Shown here piece after piece: positions 5,361 through 7,586 of a stretch of DNA of 7,586 nt. The notes under the pieces were generated by a model that made no database searches, was not told the origin of the DNA, and saw only the letters and a list, made by a program, of their open reading frames with translations. Both the position numbers and the translations under genes were made by a program. Position 1 is the stretch's first letter; each line of letters starts with the position of its first letter. The stretch is from Bacillota bacterium (lineage in GTDB: Bacteria > Bacillota > Clostridia > Saccharofermentanales > UBA5734). The DNA lies in contig JAEXPB010000275.1 of assembly GCA_023438965.1 (NCBI GenBank), forward strand, positions 1 through 7,586, read 5' to 3'.

Positions 5361-6388
5361 GCCCGGTTGCCTCCTCTTGTAATTTTCGGTGCCAGAGGAT
5401 GCTGCAACCAGCAGCAGACCTGATGGTCGTCACCGACCGCGACTTCCGCCGGATGGACTTCCCGGCAGATCTTCATGCAATGCTTGCAGCGGTCGGCAAA
5501 ACCGCAGCCGACCGGCGGCTTGATCAGATCCGGCGGCATGCCTTCGATCGGATCCAGCTTCTGGTTGCGCGGATGGTCGACGCGCGGCCGGGAATCAAGC
5601 AAGCCCCAGGTATAAGGATGCTGGGGACGATAGAAAACTTCGGCCGAGGATCCGGTTTCGATGATTTTGCCGGCATACATGACGGCGATCCGATCGGACA
5701 TGGACGCGACGATACCGAGATCGTGCGTGATCAGGATCGTGGCGTTGTTGGTCTTGTTCTTGAGATCGCGCATCAGGTCCAGGATCTGGGCTTGAATGGT
5801 CACATCGAGGGCGGTGGTCGGCTCGTCGGCAATCAGCAGCTTCGGGGAGCACGCCAGGGCCATGGCAATCATCGCCCGCTGGCGCATGCCGCCGGAGAAT
5901 TGGTGCGGGTATTGCTTGGCCCGGACTGCCGCATTGGGAATCTTGACCAATTCCAGCAGATCGATGGCCATTTCAAAAGCCTTTTTCTTCGGGACTTTCT
6001 GGTGCAGGACCAGGCTCTCGCCGACTTGCTTGCCGACGGTCATGGTCGGATTCAGGCAGGTCATCGGGTCCTGGAAAATCATGCTGACGTCCTTGCCGCG
6101 GATCTTCTGCATTTCCCGGTCGGACAGCGGCACGATGTCGCGTCCGTCCAGTAAAATGGAGCCGGATTTGATTTCAGCCGGCGGCGTGGGGTTCAATTTC
6201 ATGATGGTCTGGGCGGTCACGCTCTTGCCGCAGCCGGACTCCCCGACAATCCCCAGCGTCTCGCCCCGGTTGAGGTCGAACGAAACGCCGCGGACCGCCT
6301 GGACTTCGCCGGCATAGGTATGGAAGGAAACCCGCAGGTCGCGGATGGATAAAACGGGATTGTTGCTGGGGGTTATTATTTCACTCAT
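5357..6388 (-). CDS. oppD: Oligopeptide/dipeptide ABC transporter ATP-binding protein, OppD type
   Basis: This is the partner ATPase of OppF in the peptide importer. The 343 residues show Walker A GESGCGKS at 49-56, Q-loop Q106 in MIFQDPMTCLNP, signature FSGGMRQR at 164-171, Walker B LLIADEP at 184-190 followed by TTALD, and H222 in THD. The GGMRQR signature, the ADEPTTALD Walker B and the late motif IEGMPPDL at 281-288 are typical of the OppD/DppD side. The C-terminal cysteine set is C295, C301, C308 and C325, the pattern that binds a [4Fe-4S] cluster in some members. Two extra cysteines, C304 and C326, sit within it. The ATG follows the oppC stop by 7 bp, and an AGGTG at 6393-6397 overlapping that stop is the likely Shine-Dalgarno. 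Substrate range is unknown. Confidence 0.93.
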   Translation of the reverse strand: MSEIITPSNNPVLSIRDLRVSFHTYAGEVQAVRGVSFDLNRGETLGIVGESGCGKSVTAQTIMKLNPTPPAEIKSGSILLDGRDIVPLSDREMQKIRGKDVSMIFQDPMTCLNPTMTVGKQVGESLVLHQKVPKKKAFEMAIDLLELVKIPNAAVRAKQYPHQFSGGMRQRAMIAMALACSPKLLIADEPTTALDVTIQAQILDLMRDLKNKTNNATILITHDLGIVASMSDRIAVMYAGKIIETGSSAEVFYRPQHPYTWGLLDSRPRVDHPRNQKLDPIEGMPPDLIKPPVGCGFADRCKHCMKICREVHPAEVAVGDDHQVCCWLQHPLAPKITRGGNRA

Positions 6389-6395
6389 GCGGCAC

Positions 6396-7433
6396 CTACT
6401 TTCTCATCCGCGGATCCAGAACATTACGCAAAGCATCACCGAAGAGATTGAAGGAGAGCATGGTGAGGCTGATGAAAATGGCCGGGATGAACAGCAGCTG
6501 CGGATTGGTGAAGATGGCGGCCCGGCCCTGTTCACACAGGCTGCCCCAGCTGCATTGCGGCTGCGGTACGCCGATGCCGATATAGCTAAGGAAGGATTCG
6601 GTGAAGATGGCGCCCGGGATCGACATGGTCAGGTTGACGATAACGACCGATAATGTGTTGGGCAGGATATGGCGACGGATGATCCGACCGCCGGAAGCGC
6701 CCATCATCTTGGCGGCGATGACATATTCCTGTTCCTTGATTTGGACGACCTGGCCGCGGACCAGGCGCGCCAGGCCAGTCCAGCCGACGGCGGCGAGGGC
6801 TACCACGATGGTGGTGATGCCCGGCGGCATAATGACCATCAGCAGGATGACGATGATCAGATAGGGGATGCCATTGATGATTTCAACGGCGCGCATCATG
6901 ATATTATCAATCTTGCCGCCCAGCAGACCGGACAGCGAACCATATGGTACGCCAATCAAAAAATAGAAGAAAGCCGCAATCAGGCCAATGGACATGGAAA
7001 TGCGGCCGCCGTACCAGACCCGGGTCCAGAAGTCGGCGCCTGATTCGTCGATGCCGAAGATGTGGATTTTAATGTCGCCATTGAACCAAGCCTGGAGCTT
7101 GGCCCAGCCCTTGAGCTGGATGGCTTCTTCATAGGGCATCGGTCCGGCCACACCCTCTTCACGGCATACTTTCATGAACTCCCAGTGGAATTCCCGATCA
7201 ATGTCATCCCAATGCTGCTGGTCATACTTGAAGGGTGATATTTCGGGGAAGATAATCGAACCGGAGATCATCAAAACCAGAAAAACCAGCACAATGATCG
7301 CGATCTTGTTCATTTTCAAACGGCGCCAGGCGTCTTTCCAGTAACTGATACTGGGTCGGACACTCTCCATGCTCTTATGGATATCGGGTCCGACGACTTC
7401 GAAATCCTGGGCGGTCAATTGTCTCTCGCTCAT
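6396..7433 (-). CDS. oppC: Oligopeptide/dipeptide ABC transporter permease, OppC type
   Basis: This is one of the two membrane subunits that form the peptide path. It has 345 residues, against roughly 300 for E. coli OppC/DppC. A 42-residue cytoplasmic tail precedes the first membrane segment at about 43-62, and further segments follow from about 147 onward. The ATPase-contacting EAA loop lies at about 236-258 (EYVIAAKMMGAS through HILP), and the C-terminal NLFGDALRNVLDPRMRK is a classic OppC/DppC ending. The external loop between the first two membrane segments is long, about 65 residues before the motif at 127, against about 40 in DppC. The usual GTDxxGRD motif reads GIDESGAD, followed by the normal YGGRIS. 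The start has AGGAG at 6 nt. It lies 14 bp after oppB and 7 bp before oppD in one operon. Confidence 0.92.
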   Translation of the reverse strand: MSERQLTAQDFEVVGPDIHKSMESVRPSISYWKDAWRRLKMNKIAIIVLVFLVLMISGSIIFPEISPFKYDQQHWDDIDREFHWEFMKVCREEGVAGPMPYEEAIQLKGWAKLQAWFNGDIKIHIFGIDESGADFWTRVWYGGRISMSIGLIAAFFYFLIGVPYGSLSGLLGGKIDNIMMRAVEIINGIPYLIIVILLMVIMPPGITTIVVALAAVGWTGLARLVRGQVVQIKEQEYVIAAKMMGASGGRIIRRHILPNTLSVVIVNLTMSIPGAIFTESFLSYIGIGVPQPQCSWGSLCEQGRAAIFTNPQLLFIPAIFISLTMLSFNLFGDALRNVLDPRMRK

Positions 7434-7447
7434 GCTATACTCCTCTG

Positions 7448-7586
7448 CTACTTGGCCAGACGAATGCGCGGATCAACCAGGCCATAAGCAATATCCACCA
7501 CCATGTTGGCGAAAATCAGGAACGCGCCGTAAAATAAGGTGGTTGCCATAATGACCGTATAATCTTGCGTCTGGACACTGGTGACG
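7448..7586 (-). CDS. oppB: Oligopeptide/dipeptide ABC transporter permease, OppB type, C-terminal end (5' part outside window)
   Basis: The frame is open from the right edge to the stop codon TAG (reading minus) at 7448-7450, giving 45 residues. They contain VQTQDYTVIMATTLFYGAF and end VVDIAYGLVDPRIRLAK. A final membrane segment (about residues 11-30) followed by D-Y-LVDPRIRL is the standard end of OppB/DppB permeases (family endings of the DxxYxxxDPRIR kind). It lies 14 bp upstream of oppC, and the oppC Shine-Dalgarno falls in that gap. Most of the protein, its EAA loop, the operon promoter and any binding-protein gene lie outside the window. Confidence 0.9.
   Translation of the reverse strand, partial: VTSVQTQDYTVIMATTLFYGAFLIFANMVVDIAYGLVDPRIRLAK

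Noticed and set aside
5345..6154. 269-codon plus-strand ORF opposite oppD
   Set aside because: It is antisense to a gene with every ABC ATPase motif intact. Its product has no recognisable motif, no good Shine-Dalgarno precedes it, and long antisense frames are expected in G+C-rich coding DNA.
1..7586. Mobile element, defence system, CRISPR or phage island
   Set aside because: All genes are complete metabolic, housekeeping or transport genes in sensible operons. No transposase, integrase, nuclease, repeat array or attachment-site duplication was seen.

Overview
The window reads as ordinary chromosomal DNA from a G+C-rich member of the Bacillota. I base that on the run mazG, rqcP (yabO), divIC, which is a Bacillota housekeeping neighbourhood, and on strong AGGAGG-type Shine-Dalgarno sites in front of most genes. 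The lineage within the phylum (Clostridia, Negativicutes, Limnochordia or similar) cannot be fixed from this sequence. The sporulation genes yabP and yabQ, which often sit between rqcP and divIC in spore formers, are absent here. That hints at a non-sporulating or rearranged lineage, but it is not proof.

Region 1 (1-2130, plus strand) is the end of a deoxy-sugar catabolic operon. It holds the C-terminal part of a class II aldolase-type protein, then a complete rhamnulokinase (rhaB), closed by a clear intrinsic terminator. Rhamnulokinase makes L-rhamnulose 1-phosphate and the aldolase would cleave it to DHAP and lactaldehyde.

Region 2 (about 2130-4283, plus strand) starts with a 5' leader of about 165 nt. 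The leader has a plausible extended -10 promoter, two 7-G tracts, a very strong Shine-Dalgarno in front of a two-codon mini-ORF (ATG AAG TAA), and a hairpin. Then follow a small conserved-looking unknown gene (86 aa), mazG (house-cleaning NTP pyrophosphohydrolase) and rqcP (rescue of stalled 50S subunits), packed with overlapping or abutting ends. After a 156-bp gap with a terminator-like structure comes divIC (cell-division coiled-coil protein). A perfect 13-bp hairpin ends this block and probably serves as a two-way terminator.

Region 3 (4317-7586, minus strand) converges on that hairpin. It is an oligopeptide/dipeptide ABC importer operon, transcribed right to left: oppB (C-terminal 45 residues only), oppC, oppD and oppF. 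It includes a 4-bp ATGA overlap of oppD with oppF. No substrate-binding protein gene is visible; it presumably lies beyond the right edge.

No tRNA, rRNA, CRISPR array, insertion sequence or phage gene was seen. I did not find a convincing new biological system. The most curious parts are the mini-ORF leader of the mazG operon, the small unknown gene coupled to mazG, the shortened aldolase architecture, and sequence oddities in OppC and OppD.
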